From NCBI GenBank assembly GCA_028752905.1, contig JAQNBH010000011.1:7783625-7847624 (forward strand): 64,000 nucleotides of DNA. The letters are read 5' to 3'. Origin of the DNA: Cladorhizidae sp. MBARI D1340-BT2. Its lineage: Eukaryota; Porifera; Demospongiae; Poecilosclerida; Cladorhizidae. The notes below the pieces were generated by a model. The model was not told where the DNA came from and made no database searches. It was given only the letters and a program-made list of their open reading frames with translations. This document shows positions 49,915-62,379 of the stretch, piece by piece; the stretch's first letter is position 1; every line of letters starts with the position of its first letter. Made by a program: the position numbers and the translations under genes.

Positions 49915-50799
49915 TGCCTCCATGCATGTTTAGGCTCCTTGATACATCTCCAACCTCCTCCCTGTCTCACTAATGCCTGCATGCATGTTTAGGCTCCTTG
50001 ATCCAGGTCTCCAACCTCCTGTCTCACTAATGCCTGCATGCATGTTTAGGCTCCTTGATCCAGGTCTCCAACCTCTTCCCTGTCTCACTAATGCCTGCAT
50101 GCATGTTTAGGCTCCTTGATCCAGGTCTCCAACCTCTTCCCTGTCTCACTAATGCCTGCATGCATGTTTAGGCTCCTTGATCCAGGTCTCCAACCTCTTC
50201 CCTGTCTCACTAATGCCTGCATGCATGTTTAGGCTCCTTGATCCAGGTCTCCAACCTCTTCCCTGTCTCACTAATGCATGCATGCATGTTTAGGCTCCTT
50301 GATCCAGGTCTCCAACCTCTTCCCTGTCTCACTAATGCCTGCATGCATGTTTAGGCTCCTTGATCCAGGTCTCCAACCTCTTCCCTGTCTCACTAATGCC
50401 TGCATGCATGTTTAGGCTCCTTGATCCAGGTCTCCAACCTCTTCCCTGTCTCACTAATGCCTGCATGCATGTTTAGGCTCCTTGATCCAGGTCTCCAACC
50501 TCTTCCCTGTCTCACTAATGCCTGCATGCATGTTTATGTTCCTTGATCCAGGTCTCCAACCTCTTCCCTGTCTCACTAATGCCTGCATGCATGTTTAGGC
50601 TCCTTGATCCAGGTCTCCAACCTCTTCCCTGTCTCACTAATGCCTGCATGCATGTTTAGGCTCCTTGATCCAGGTCTCCAACCTCTTCCCTGTCTCACTA
50701 ATGCCTGCATGCATGTTTATGCTCCTTGATCCAGGTCTCCAACCTCTTCCCTGTCTCACTAATGCCTGCATACATGTTTAGGCTCCTTGATCCAGGTCT

Positions 50800-52330
50800 C
50801 CAACCTCTTCCCTGTCTCACTAATGCCTGCATGCATGTTTAGGCTCCTTGATCCAGGTCTCCAACCTCTTCCCTGTCTCACTAATGCCTGCATGCATGTT
50901 TAGGCTCCTTGATCCAGGTCTCCAACCTCTTCCCTGTCTCACTAATGCCTGCATGCATGTTTATGCTCCTTGATCCAGGTCTCCAACCTCTTCCCTGTCT
51001 CACTAATGCCTGCATACATGTTTAGGCTCCTTGATCCAGGTCTCCAACCTCTTCCCTGTCTCACTAATGCCTGCATGCATGTTTAGGCTCCTTGATCCAG
51101 GTCTCCAACCTCTTCCCTGTCTCACTAATGCCTGCATGCATGTTTAGGCTCCTTGATCCAGGTCTCCAACCTCTTCCCTGTCTCACTAATGCCTGCATGC
51201 ATGTTTAGGCTCCTTGATCCAGGTCTCCAACCTCTTCCCTGTCTCCTCACTAATGCCTGCATGCATGTTTAGGCTCCTTGATCCAGGTCTCCAACCTCTT
51301 CCCTGTCTCACTAATGCCTGCATGCATGTTTAGGCTCCTTGACAGGTCTCCAACCTCTTCCCTGTCTCACTAATGCCTGCATGCATGTTTAGGCTCCTTG
51401 ATCCAGGTCTCCAACCTCTTCCCTGTCTCACTAATGCCTGCATGCATGTTTAGGCTCCTTGATCCAGGTCTCCAACCTCTTCCCTGTCTCCTCACTAATG
51501 CCTGCATGCATGTTTAGGCTCCTTGATCCAGGTCTCCAACCTCTTCCCTGTCTCACTAATGCCTGCATGCATGTTTAGGCTCCCTGATCCAGGTCTCCAA
51601 CCTCTTCCCTGTCTCACTAATGCCTGCATACATGTTTAGGCTCCTTGATCCAGGTCTCCAACCTCCTCCCTGTCTCACTAATGCCTGCATGCATGTTTAT
51701 GCTCCTTGATCCAGGTCTCCAACCTCTTCCCTGTCTCACTAATGCCTGCATGCATGTTTGTGCTCCTTGATCCAGGTCTCCAACCTCTTCCCTGTCTCAC
51801 TAATGCCTGCATGCATGTTTGTGCTCCTTGATCCAGGTCTCCAACCTCTTCCATGTCTCACTAATGCCTGCATGCATGTTGAGGCTCCTTGATCCAGGTC
51901 TCCAACCTCTTCCCTGTCTCACTAATGCCTGCATGCATGTTTATGCTCCTTGATCCAGGTCTCCAACCTCTTCCCTGTCTCACTAATGCCTGCATGCATG
52001 TTTAGGCTCCTTGACAGGTCTCCAACCTCTTCCCTGTCTCACTAATGCCTGCATGCATGTTTAGGCTCCCTGATCCAGGTCTCCAACCTCTTCCCTGTCT
52101 CACTAATGCCTGCATACATGTTTAGGCTCCTTGATCCAGGTCTCCAACCTCCTCCCTGTCTCACTAATGCCTGCATGCATGTTTATGCTCCTTGATCCAG
52201 GTCTCCAACCTCTTCCCTGTCTCACTAATGCCTGCATGCATGTTTGTGCTCCTTGATCCAGGTCTCCAACCTCTTCCCTGTCTCACTAATGCCTGCATGC
52301 ATGTTTGTGCTCCTTGATCCAGGTCTCCAA
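50800..52330 (+). repeat. 1.5-kb higher-order block of 61-bp units, copy 1
   Basis: Rare unit variants recur at a constant offset of 1,953 bp: TATGCTCC at 50962 and 52915, CTCCTCACT near 51241 and 53194, GACAGG at 51341 and 53294, CTCCCTGA at 51581 and 53534, and GTTGAGG at 51878 and 53831. The left boundary is between about 50,780 and 50,960. The match ends near 52,330, where the other copy has CCATGTCTC and this one does not. Confidence 0.85.
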
Positions 52331-52752
52331 CCTCTTCCCTGTCTCACTAATGCCTGCATGCATGTTTAGGCTCCTTGATCCAGGTCTCCAACCTCTTCCC
52401 TGTCTCACTAATGCCTGCATGCATGTTTAGGCTCCTTGTCCAGGTCTCCAACCTCTTCCCTGTCTCACTAATGCCTGCATGCATGTTTAGGCTCCTTGAT
52501 CCAGGTCTCCAACCTCTTCCCTGTCTCACTAATGCCTGCATGCATGTTTAGGCTCCTTGATCCAGGTCTCCAACCTCTTCCCTGTCTCACTAATGCCTGC
52601 ATGCATGTTTAGGCTCCTTGATCCAGGTCTCCAACCTCTTCCCTGTCTCACTAATGCATGCATGCATGTTTAGGCTCCTTGATCCAGGTCTCCAACCTCT
52701 TCCCTGTCTCACTAATGCCTGCATGCATGTTTAGGCTCCTTGATCCAGGTCT

Positions 52753-54283
52753 CCAACCTCTTCCCTGTCTCACTAATGCCTGCATGCATGTTTAGGCTCC
52801 TTGATCCAGGTCTCCAACCTCTTCCCTGTCTCACTAATGCCTGCATGCATGTTTAGGCTCCTTGATCCAGGTCTCCAACCTCTTCCCTGTCTCACTAATG
52901 CCTGCATGCATGTTTATGCTCCTTGATCCAGGTCTCCAACCTCTTCCCTGTCTCACTAATGCCTGCATACATGTTTAGGCTCCTTGATCCAGGTCTCCAA
53001 CCTCTTCCCTGTCTCACTAATGCCTGCATGCATGTTTAGGCTCCTTGATCCAGGTCTCCAACCTCTTCCCTGTCTCACTAATGCCTGCATGCATGTTTAG
53101 GCTCCTTGATCCAGGTCTCCAACCTCTTCCCTGTCTCACTAATGCCTGCATGCATGTTTAGGCTCCTTGATCCAGGTCTCCAACCTCTTCCCTGTCTCCT
53201 CACTAATGCCTGCATGCATGTTTAGGCTCCTTGATCCAGGTCTCCAACCTCTTCCCTGTCTCACTAATGCCTGCATGCATGTTTAGGCTCCTTGACAGGT
53301 CTCCAACCTCTTCCCTGTCTCACTAATGCCTGCATGCATGTTTAGGCTCCTTGATCCAGGTCTCCAACCTCTTCCCTGTCTCACTAATGCCTGCATGCAT
53401 GTTTAGGCTCCTTGATCCAGGTCTCCAACCTCTTCCCTGTCTCCTCACTAATGCCTGCATGCATGTTTAGGCTCCTTGATCCAGGTCTCCAACCTCTTCC
53501 CTGTCTCACTAATGCCTGCATGCATGTTTAGGCTCCCTGATCCAGGTCTCCAACCTCTTCCCTGTCTCACTAATGCCTGCATACATGTTTAGGCTCCTTG
53601 ATCCAGGTCTCCAACCTCCTCCCTGTCTCACTAATGCCTGCATGCATGTTTATGCTCCTTGATCCAGGTCTCCAACCTCTTCCCTGTCTCACTAATGCCT
53701 GCATGCATGTTTGTGCTCCTTGATCCAGGTCTCCAACCTCTTCCCTGTCTCACTAATGCCTGCATGCATGTTTGTGCTCCTTGATCCAGGTCTCCAACCT
53801 CTTCCATGTCTCACTAATGCCTGCATGCATGTTGAGGCTCCTTGATCCAGGTCTCCAACCTCTTCCCTGTCTCACTAATGCCTGCATGCATGTTTATGCT
53901 CCTTGATCCAGGTCTCCAACCTCTTCCCTGTCTCACTAATGCCTGCATGCATGTTTAGGCTCCTTGACAGGTCTCCAACCTCTTCCCTGTCTCACTAATG
54001 CCTGCATGCATGTTTAGGCTCCCTGATCCAGGTCTCCAACCTCTTCCCTGTCTCACTAATGCCTGCATACATGTTTAGGCTCCTTGATCCAGGTCTCCAA
54101 CCTCCTCCCTGTCTCACTAATGCCTGCATGCATGTTTATGCTCCTTGATCCAGGTCTCCAACCTCTTCCCTGTCTCACTAATGCCTGCATGCATGTTTGT
54201 GCTCCTTGATCCAGGTCTCCAACCTCTTCCCTGTCTCACTAATGCCTGCATGCATGTTTGTGCTCCTTGATCCAGGTCTCCAA
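52753..54283 (+). repeat. 1.5-kb higher-order block of 61-bp units, copy 2
   Basis: This is the counterpart of the block at 50,800, with the same marker order at offset 1,953. About 0.4 kb of other 61-bp units, including one with CCTTGTCCAGG near 52,437, lie between the copies. The duplicated period may therefore be longer than the part still recognisable. Confidence 0.85.
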
Positions 54284-56390
54284 CCTCTTCCATGTCTCAC
54301 TAATGCCTGCATGCATGTTGAGGCTCCTTGATCCAGGTCTCCAACCTCTTCCCTGTCTCACTAATGCCTGCATGCATGTTTATGCTCCTTGATCCAGGTC
54401 TCCAACCTCTTCCCTGTCTCACTAATGCCTGCATACATGTTTAGGCTCCTTGATCCAGGTCTCCAACCTCTTCCCTGTCTCACTAATGCCTGCATGCATG
54501 TTTATGCTCCTTGATCCAGGTCTCCAACCTCTTCCCTGTCTCACTAATGCCTGCATGCATGTTTATGCTCCTTGATCCAGGTCTCCAACCTCTTCCCTGT
54601 CTCACTAATGCCTGCATGCATGTTTATGCTCTTTGATCCAGGTCTCCAACCTCTTCCCTGTCTCACTAATGCCTGCATGCACGTTTAGGCTCCTTGATCC
54701 AGGTCTCCAACCTCTTCCCTGTCTCACTAATGCCTGCATGCATGTTTAGGCTCCTTGAGGTCTCCAACCTCCTTCCTGTCTCACTAATGCCTGCATGCAT
54801 GTTTATGCTCCCTGATCCAGGTCTCCAACCTCTTCCCTGTCTCACTAATGCCTGCATGCACGTTTAGGCTCCTTGATCCAGGTCTCCAACCTCTTCCCTG
54901 TCTCACTAATGCCTGCATGCATGTTTATGCTCCTTGATCCAGGTCTCCAACCTCTTCCCTGTCTCACTAATGCCTGCATGCATGTTTATGCTCCTTGATC
55001 CAGGTCTCCAACCTCTTCCCTGTCTCACTAATGCCTGCATGCATGTTTAGGCTCCTTGATCCAGGTCTCCAACCTCTTCCCTGTCTCACTAATGCCTGCA
55101 TGCATGTTTAGGCTCCTTGATCCAGGTCTCCAACCTCTTCCCTGTCTCACTAATGCCTGCATGCATGTTTAGGCTCCTTGTCCAGGTCTCCAACCTCTTC
55201 CCTGGCTCACTAATGCCTGCATGCATGTTTAGGCTCCTTGATCCAGGTCTCCAACCTCCTCCCTGTCTCACTAATGCCTGCATGCATGTTTAGGCTCCTT
55301 GATCCAGGTCTCCAACCTCTTCCCTGTCTCACTAATGCCTGCATGCATGTTTAGGCTCCTTGATCCAGGTCTCCAACCTCTTCCCTGTCTCACTAATGCC
55401 TGCATGCATGTTTATGCTCCTTGATCCAGGTCTCCAACCTCCTCCCTGTCTCACTAATGCATGCATGCATGTTTAGGCTCCTTGATCCAGGTCTCCAACC
55501 ACCTCCCTGTCTCACTAATGCCTGCATGCATGTTTAGGCTCCTTGATCCAGGTCTCCAACCTCTTCCCTGTCTCACTAATGTCTCACTAATGCCTGCATG
55601 CATGTTTAGGCTCCTTGATCCAGGTCTCCAACCTCTTCCCTGTCTCACTAATGCCTGCATGCATGTTTAGGCTCCCTGATCCAGGTCTCCAACCTCTTCC
55701 CTGTCTCACTAATGCCTGCATACATGTTTAGGCTCCTTGATCCAGGTCTCCAACCTCTTCCCTGTCTCACTAATGCCTGCATGCATGTTTAGGCTCCTTG
55801 ATCCAGGTCTCCAACCTCCTCCCTGTCTCACTAATGCCTGCATGCATGTTTAGGCTCCTTGATCCAGGTCTCCAACCTCTTCCCTGTCTCACTAATGCCT
55901 GCATGCATGTTTATGCTCCTTGATCCAGGTCTCCAACCTCTTCCCTGTCTCACTAATGCCTGCATACATGTTTAGGCTCCTTGATCCAGGTCTCCAACCT
56001 CTTCCCTGTCTCACTAATGCCTGCATGCATGTTTAGGCTCCTTGATCCAGGTCTCCAACCTCTTCCCTGTCTCACTAATGCCTGCATGCACGTTTAGGCT
56101 CCTTGATCCAGGTCTCCAACCTCCTCCCTGTCTCACTAATGCATGCATGCATGTTTAGGCTCCTTGATCCAGGTCTCCAACCACCTCCCTGTCTCACTAA
56201 TGCCTGCATGCATGTTTAGGCTCCTTGATCCAGGTCTCCAACCTCTTCCCTGTCTCACTAATGTCTCACTAATGCCTGCATGCATGTTTAGGCTCCTTGA
56301 TCCAGGTCTCCAACCTCTTCCCTGTCTCACTAATGCCTGCATGCATGTTTAGGCTCCTTGATCCAGGTCTCCAACCTCTTCCCTGTCTAA

Positions 56391-57750
56391 CTAATGCCTG
56401 CATGCACGTTTAGGCTCCTTGATCCAGGTCTCCAACCTCTTCCCTGTCTCACTAATGCCTGCATGCATGTTTAGGCTCCTTGAGGTCTCCAACCTCCTTC
56501 CTGTCTCACTAATGCCTGCATGCATGTTTATGCTCCCTGATCCAGGTCTCCAACCTCTTCCCTGTCTCACTAATGCCTGCATGCATGTTTAGGCTCCTTG
56601 ATCCAGGTCTCCAACCTCTTCCCTGTCTCACTAATGCCTGCATGCATGTTTATGCTCCTTGATCCAGGTCTCCAACCTCTTCCCTGTCTCACTAATGCCT
56701 GCATGCATGTTTATGCTCCTTGATCCAGGTCTCCAACCTCTTCCCTGTCTCACTAATGCCTGCATGCATGTTTATGCTCCTTGATCCAGGTCTCCAACCT
56801 CTTCCCTGTCTCACTAATGCCTGCATGCATGTTTAGGCTCCTTGATCCAGGTCTCCAACCTCTTCCCTGTCTCACTAATGCCTGCATGCATGTTTAGGCT
56901 CCTTGATCCAGGTCTCCAACCTCTTCCCTGTCTCACTAATGCCTGCATGCATGTTTAGGCTCCTTGATCCAGGTCTCCAACCTCTTCCCTGGCTCACTAA
57001 TGCCTGCATGCATGTTTAGGCTCCTTGATCCAGGTCTCCAACCTCCTCCCTGTCTCACTAATGCCTGCATGCATGTTTAGGCTCCTTGATCCAGGTCTCC
57101 AACCACCTCCCTGTCCTCACTAATGTCTGCATGCATGTTTATGTTCCTTGATCCAGGTCTCCAACCTCTTCCCTGTCTCACTAATGCCTGCATGCATGTT
57201 TAGGCTCCTTGATCCAGGTCTCCAACCTCTTCCCTGTCTCACTAATGCCTGCATGCATGTTTAGGCTCCTTGATCCAGGTCTCCAACCTCTTCCCTGTCT
57301 CACTAATGCCTGCATGCATGTTTATGCTCCTTGATCCAGGTCTCCAACCTCTTTCCCTGTCTCACTAATGCCTGCATGCATGTTTAGGCTCCTTGATCCA
57401 GGTCTCCAACCTCTTCCCTGTCTCACTAATGCCTGCATGCATGTTTAGGCTCCTTGATCCAGGTCTCCAACCTCCTCCCTGTCTCACTAATGCCTGCATG
57501 CATGTTTAGGCTCCTTGATCCAGGTCTCCAACCACCTCCCTGTCTCACTAATGTCTGCATGCATGTTTATGTTCCTTGATCCAGGTCTCCAACCTCTTCC
57601 CTGTCTCACTAATGCCTGCATGCATGTTTAGCTCCTTGATCCAGGTCTCCAACCTCTTCCCTGTCTCACTAATGCCTGCATGCATGTTTAGGCTCCTTGA
57701 TCCAGGTCTCCAACCTCTTCCCTGTCTCACTAATGCCTGCATGCATGTTT
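56391..57750 (+). repeat. 1.3-kb block of 61-bp units, copy 1 of 3
   Basis: The ordered markers are TGCACGTTTAGG, CTTGAGGTCTCC with CTCCTTCCTG, TATGCTCCCTG, CTGGCTCACT, ACCACCTCCCTGTCCTCACT, TATGTTCC and TTTAGCTCC. The same order recurs at 59702 (offset 3,311, falling to 3,249) and at 62380. This copy has one extra unit and an extra T in CTCTTTCCC near 57,350, which explain the 62-bp change of offset. Confidence 0.85.
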
Positions 57751-59701
57751 AGGCTCCTTGATCCAGGTCTCCAACCTCTTCCCTGTCTCACTAATGCCTG
57801 CATGCATGTTTAGGCTCCTTGATCCAGGTCTCCAACCTCCTCCCTGTCTCACTAATGCCTGCATGCATGTTTAGGCTCCTTGATCCAGGTCTCCAACCTC
57901 TTCCCTGTCTCACTAATGCCTGCATGCATGTTTAGGCTCCTTGATCCAGGTCTCCAACCTCTTCCATGCCTCACTAATGCCTGCATGCATGTTTATGCTC
58001 CTTGATCCAGGTCTCCAACCTCTTCCCTGTCTCACTAGCCTGCATGCATGTTTTAGGCTCCTTGATCCAGGTCTCCAACCTCTTCCCTGTCTCACTAATG
58101 CCTGCATGCATGTTTAGGCTCCTTGATCCAGGTCTCCAACCTCCTCCCTGGCTCACTAATGCCTGCATGCATGTTTAGGCTCCTTTGATCCAGGTCTCCA
58201 ACCTCTTCCCTGTCTCACTAATGCCTGCATGCATGTTTAGGCTCCTTGATCCAGGTCTCCAACCTCCTCCCTGTCTCACTAATGCATGCATGCATGTTTA
58301 GGCTCCTTGATCCAGGTCTCCAACCACCTCCCTGTCTCACTAATGCCTGCATGCATGTTTAGGCTCCTTGATCCAGGTCTCCAACCTCTTCCCTGTCTCA
58401 CTAATGTCTCACTAATGCCTGCATGCATGTTTAGGCTCCTTGATCCAGGTCTCCAACCTCTTCCCTGTCTCACTAATGCCTGCATGCATGTTTAGGCTCC
58501 TTGATCCAGGTCTCCAACCTCTTCCCTGTCTCACTAATGCCTGCATGCACGTTTAGGCTCCTTGATCCAGGTCTCCAACCTCTTCCCTGTCTCACTAATG
58601 CCTGCATGCATGTTTAGGCTCCTTGAGGTCTCCAACCTCCTTCCTGTCTCACTAATGCCTGCATGCATGTTTATGCTCCCTGATCCAGGTCTCCAACCTC
58701 TTCCCTGTCTCACTAATGCCTGCATGCATGTTTATGCTCCTTGATCCAGGTCTCCAACCTCTTCCCTGTCTCACTAATGCCTGCATGCATGTTTATGCTC
58801 CTTGATCCAGGTCTCCAACCTCTTCCCTGTCTCACTAATGCCTGCATGCATGTTTAGGCTCCTTGATCCAGGTCTCCAACCTCTTCCCTGTCTCACTAAT
58901 GCCTGCATGCATGTTTAGGCTCCTTGATCCAGGTCTCCAACCTCTTCCATGCCTCACTAATGCCTGCATGCATGTTTATGCTCCTTGATCCAGGTCTCCA
59001 ACCTCTTCCCTGTCTCACTAGCCTGCATGCATGTTTTAGGCTCCTTGATCCAGGTCTCCAACCTCTTCCCTGTCTCACTAATGCCTGCATGCATGTTTAG
59101 GCTCCTTGAGGTCTCCAACCTCCTTCCTGTCTCACTAATGCCTGCATGCATGTTTATGCTCCCTGATCCAGGTCTCCAACCTCTTCCCTGTCTCACTAAT
59201 GCCTGCATGCATGTTTAGGCTCCTTGATCCAGGTCTCCAACCTCCTCCCTGGCTCACTAATGCCTGCATGCATGTTTAGGCTCCTTTGATCCAGGTCTCC
59301 AACCTCTTCCCTGTCTCACTAATGCCTGCATGCATGTTTAGGCTCCTTGATCCAGGTCTCCAACCTCTTCCCTGTCTCACTAATGCCTGCATGCATGTTT
59401 ATGCTCCTTGATCCTGGTCTCCAACCTCCTCCCTGTCTCACTAATGCATGCATGCATGTTTAGGCTCCTTGATCCAGGTCTCCAACCACCTCCCTGTCTC
59501 ACTAATGCCTGCATGCATGTTTAGGCTCCTTGATCCAGGTCTCCAACCTCTTCCCTGTCTCACTAATGTCTCACTAATGCCTGCATGCATGTTTAGGCTC
59601 CTTGATCCAGGTCTCCAACCTCTTCCCTGTCTCTGTCTCACTAATGCCTGCATGCATGTTTAGGCTCCTTGATCCAGGTCTCCAACCTCTTCCCTGTCTC
59701 A

Positions 59702-61000
59702 CTAATGCCTGCATGCACGTTTAGGCTCCTTGATCCAGGTCTCCAACCTCTTCCCTGTCTCACTAATGCCTGCATGCATGTTTAGGCTCCTTGAGGTCTC
59801 CAACCTCCTTCCTGTCTCACTAATGCCTGCATGCATGTTTATGCTCCCTGATCCAGGTCTCCAACCTCTTCCCTGTCTCACTAATGCCTGCATGCATGTT
59901 TAGGCTCCTTGATCCAGGTCTCCAACCTCTTCCCTGTCTCACTAATGCCTGCATGCATGTTTATGCTCCTTGATCCAGGTCTCCAACCTCTTCCCTGTCT
60001 CACTAATGCCTGCATGCATGTTTATGCTCCTTGATCCAGGTCTCCAACCTCTTCCCTGTCTCACTAATGCCTGCATGCATGTTTATGCTCCTTGATCCAG
60101 GTCTCCAACCTCTTCCCTGTCTCACTAATGCCTGCATGCATGTTTAGGCTCCTTGATCCAGGTCTCCAACCTCTTCCCTGTCTCACTAATGCCTGCATGC
60201 ATGTTTAGGCTCCTTGATCCAGGTCTCCAACCTCTTCCCTGTCTCACTAATGCCTGCATGCATGTTTAGGCTCCTTGATCCAGGTCTCCAACCTCTTCCC
60301 TGGCTCACTAATGCCTGCATGCATGTTTAGGCTCCTTGATCCAGGTCTCCAACCTCCTCCCTGTCTCACTAATGCCTGCATGCATGTTTAGGCTCCTTGA
60401 TCCAGGTCTCCAACCACCTCCCTGTCCTCACTAATGTCTGCATGCATGTTTATGTTCCTTGATCCAGGTCTCCAACCTCTTCCCTGTCTCACTAATGCCT
60501 GCATGCATGTTTAGGCTCCTTGATCCAGGTCTCCAACCTCTTCCCTGTCTCACTAATGCCTGCATGCATGTTTAGGCTCCTTGATCCAGGTCTCCAACCT
60601 CTTCCCTGTCTCACTAATGCCTGCATGCATGTTTATGCTCCTTGATCCAGGTCTCCAACCTCTTCCCTGTCTCACTAATGCCTGCATGCATGTTTAGGCT
60701 CCTTGATCCAGGTCTCCAACCTCTTCCCTGTCTCACTAATGCCTGCATGCATGTTTAGGCTCCTTGATCCAGGTCTCCAACCTCCTCCCTGTCTCACTAA
60801 TGTCTGCATGCATGTTTATGTTCCTTGATCCAGGTCTCCAACCTCTTCCCTGTCTCACTAATGCCTGCATGCATGTTTAGCTCCTTGATCCAGGTCTCCA
60901 ACCTCTTCCCTGTCTCACTAATGCCTGCATGCATGTTTAGGCTCCTTGATCCAGGTCTCCAACCTCTTCCCTGTCTCACTAATGCCTGCATGCATGTTTA
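59702..61000 (+). repeat. 1.3-kb block of 61-bp units, copy 2 of 3
   Basis: The marker order matches 56391. Homology to copy 1 continues on both sides: leftward through the ACTAATGTCTCACTAATG unit, and rightward to CTCCTTTGATCC (58181 and 61430). The duplicated segment for this pair is therefore about 2.2 kb (about 56.1-58.3 and 59.4-61.6 kb). Confidence 0.85.
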
Positions 61001-62379
61001 GGCTCCTTGATCCAGGTCTCCAACCTCTTCCCTGTCTCACTAATGCCTGCATGCATGTTTAGGCTCCTTGATCCAGGTCTCCAACCTCCTCCCTGTCTCA
61101 CTAATGCCTGCATGCATGTTTAGGCTCCTTGATCCAGGTCTCCAACCTCTTCCCTGTCTCACTAATGCCTGCATGCATGTTTAGGCTCCTTGATCCAGGT
61201 CTCCAACCTCTTCCATGCCTCACTAATGCCTGCATGCATGTTTATGCTCCTTGATCCAGGTCTCCAACCTCTTCCCTGTCTCACTAGCCTGCATGCATGT
61301 TTTAGGCTCCTTGATCCAGGTCTCCAACCTCTTCCCTGTCTCACTAATGCCTGCATGCATGTTTAGGCTCCTTGATCCAGGTCTCCAACCTCCTCCCTGG
61401 CTCACTAATGCCTGCATGCATGTTTAGGCTCCTTTGATCCAGGTCTCCAACCTCTTCCCTGTCTCACTAATGCCTGCATGCATGTTTAGGCTCCTTGATC
61501 CAGGTCTCCAACCTCTTCCCTGTCTCACTAATGCCTGCATGCATGTTTATGCTCCTTGATCCAGGTCTCCAACCTCCTCCCTGTCTCACTAATGCATGCA
61601 TGCATGTTTAGGCTCCCTGATCCAGGTCTCCAACCTCTTCCCTGTCTCACTAATTCCTGCATACATGTTTAGGCTCCTTGATCCAGGTCTCCAACCTCCT
61701 CCCTGTCTCACTAATGCCTGCATGCATGTTTATGCTCCTTGATCCAGGTCTCCAACCTCTTCCCTGTCTCACTAATGCCTGCATGCATGTTTGTGCTCCT
61801 TGATCCAGGTCTCCAACCTCTTCCCTGTCTCACTAATGCCTGCATGCATGTTTGTGCTCCTTGATCCAGGTCTCCAACCTCTTCCATGTCTCACTAATGC
61901 CTGCATGCATGTTGAGGCTCCTTGATCCAGGTCTCCAACCTCTTCCCTGTCTCACTAATGCCTGCATGCATGTTTATGCTCCTTGATCCAGGTCTCCAAC
62001 CTCTTCCCTGTCTCACTAATGCCTGCATGCATGTTTAGGCTCCTTGACAGGTCTCCAACCTCTTCCCTGTCTCACTAATGCCTGCATGCATGTTTAGGCT
62101 CCCTGATCCAGGTCTCCAACCTCTTCCCTGTCTCACTAATGCCTGCATACATGTTTAGGCTCCTTGATCCAGGTCTCCAACCTCTTCCCTGTCTCACTAA
62201 TGCCTGCATGCATGTTTATGCTCCTTGATCCAGGTCTCCAACCTCTTCCCTGTCTCACTAATGCCTGCATGCATGTTTATGCTCCTTGATCCAGGTCTCC
62301 AACCTCTTCCCTGTCTAACTAATGCCTGCATGCATGTTTATGCTCTTTGATCCAGGTCTCCAACCTCTTCCCTGTCTCA

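Noticed and set aside
49774..49992. A 72-codon + strand ORF crossing from the spacer into the 61-bp array
   Set aside because: It begins with TTG (the first ATG is at 49783), runs into the satellite, and shows no recognisable motif. It is short enough to be chance.
55454..59663. Recurring 60-83 codon ORFs in the 61-bp array (for example 55454-55660, 58957-59208)
   Set aside because: A 61-bp unit cycles through three frames, so similar short ORFs recur wherever an indel delays a stop. They track unit variants, not selection.
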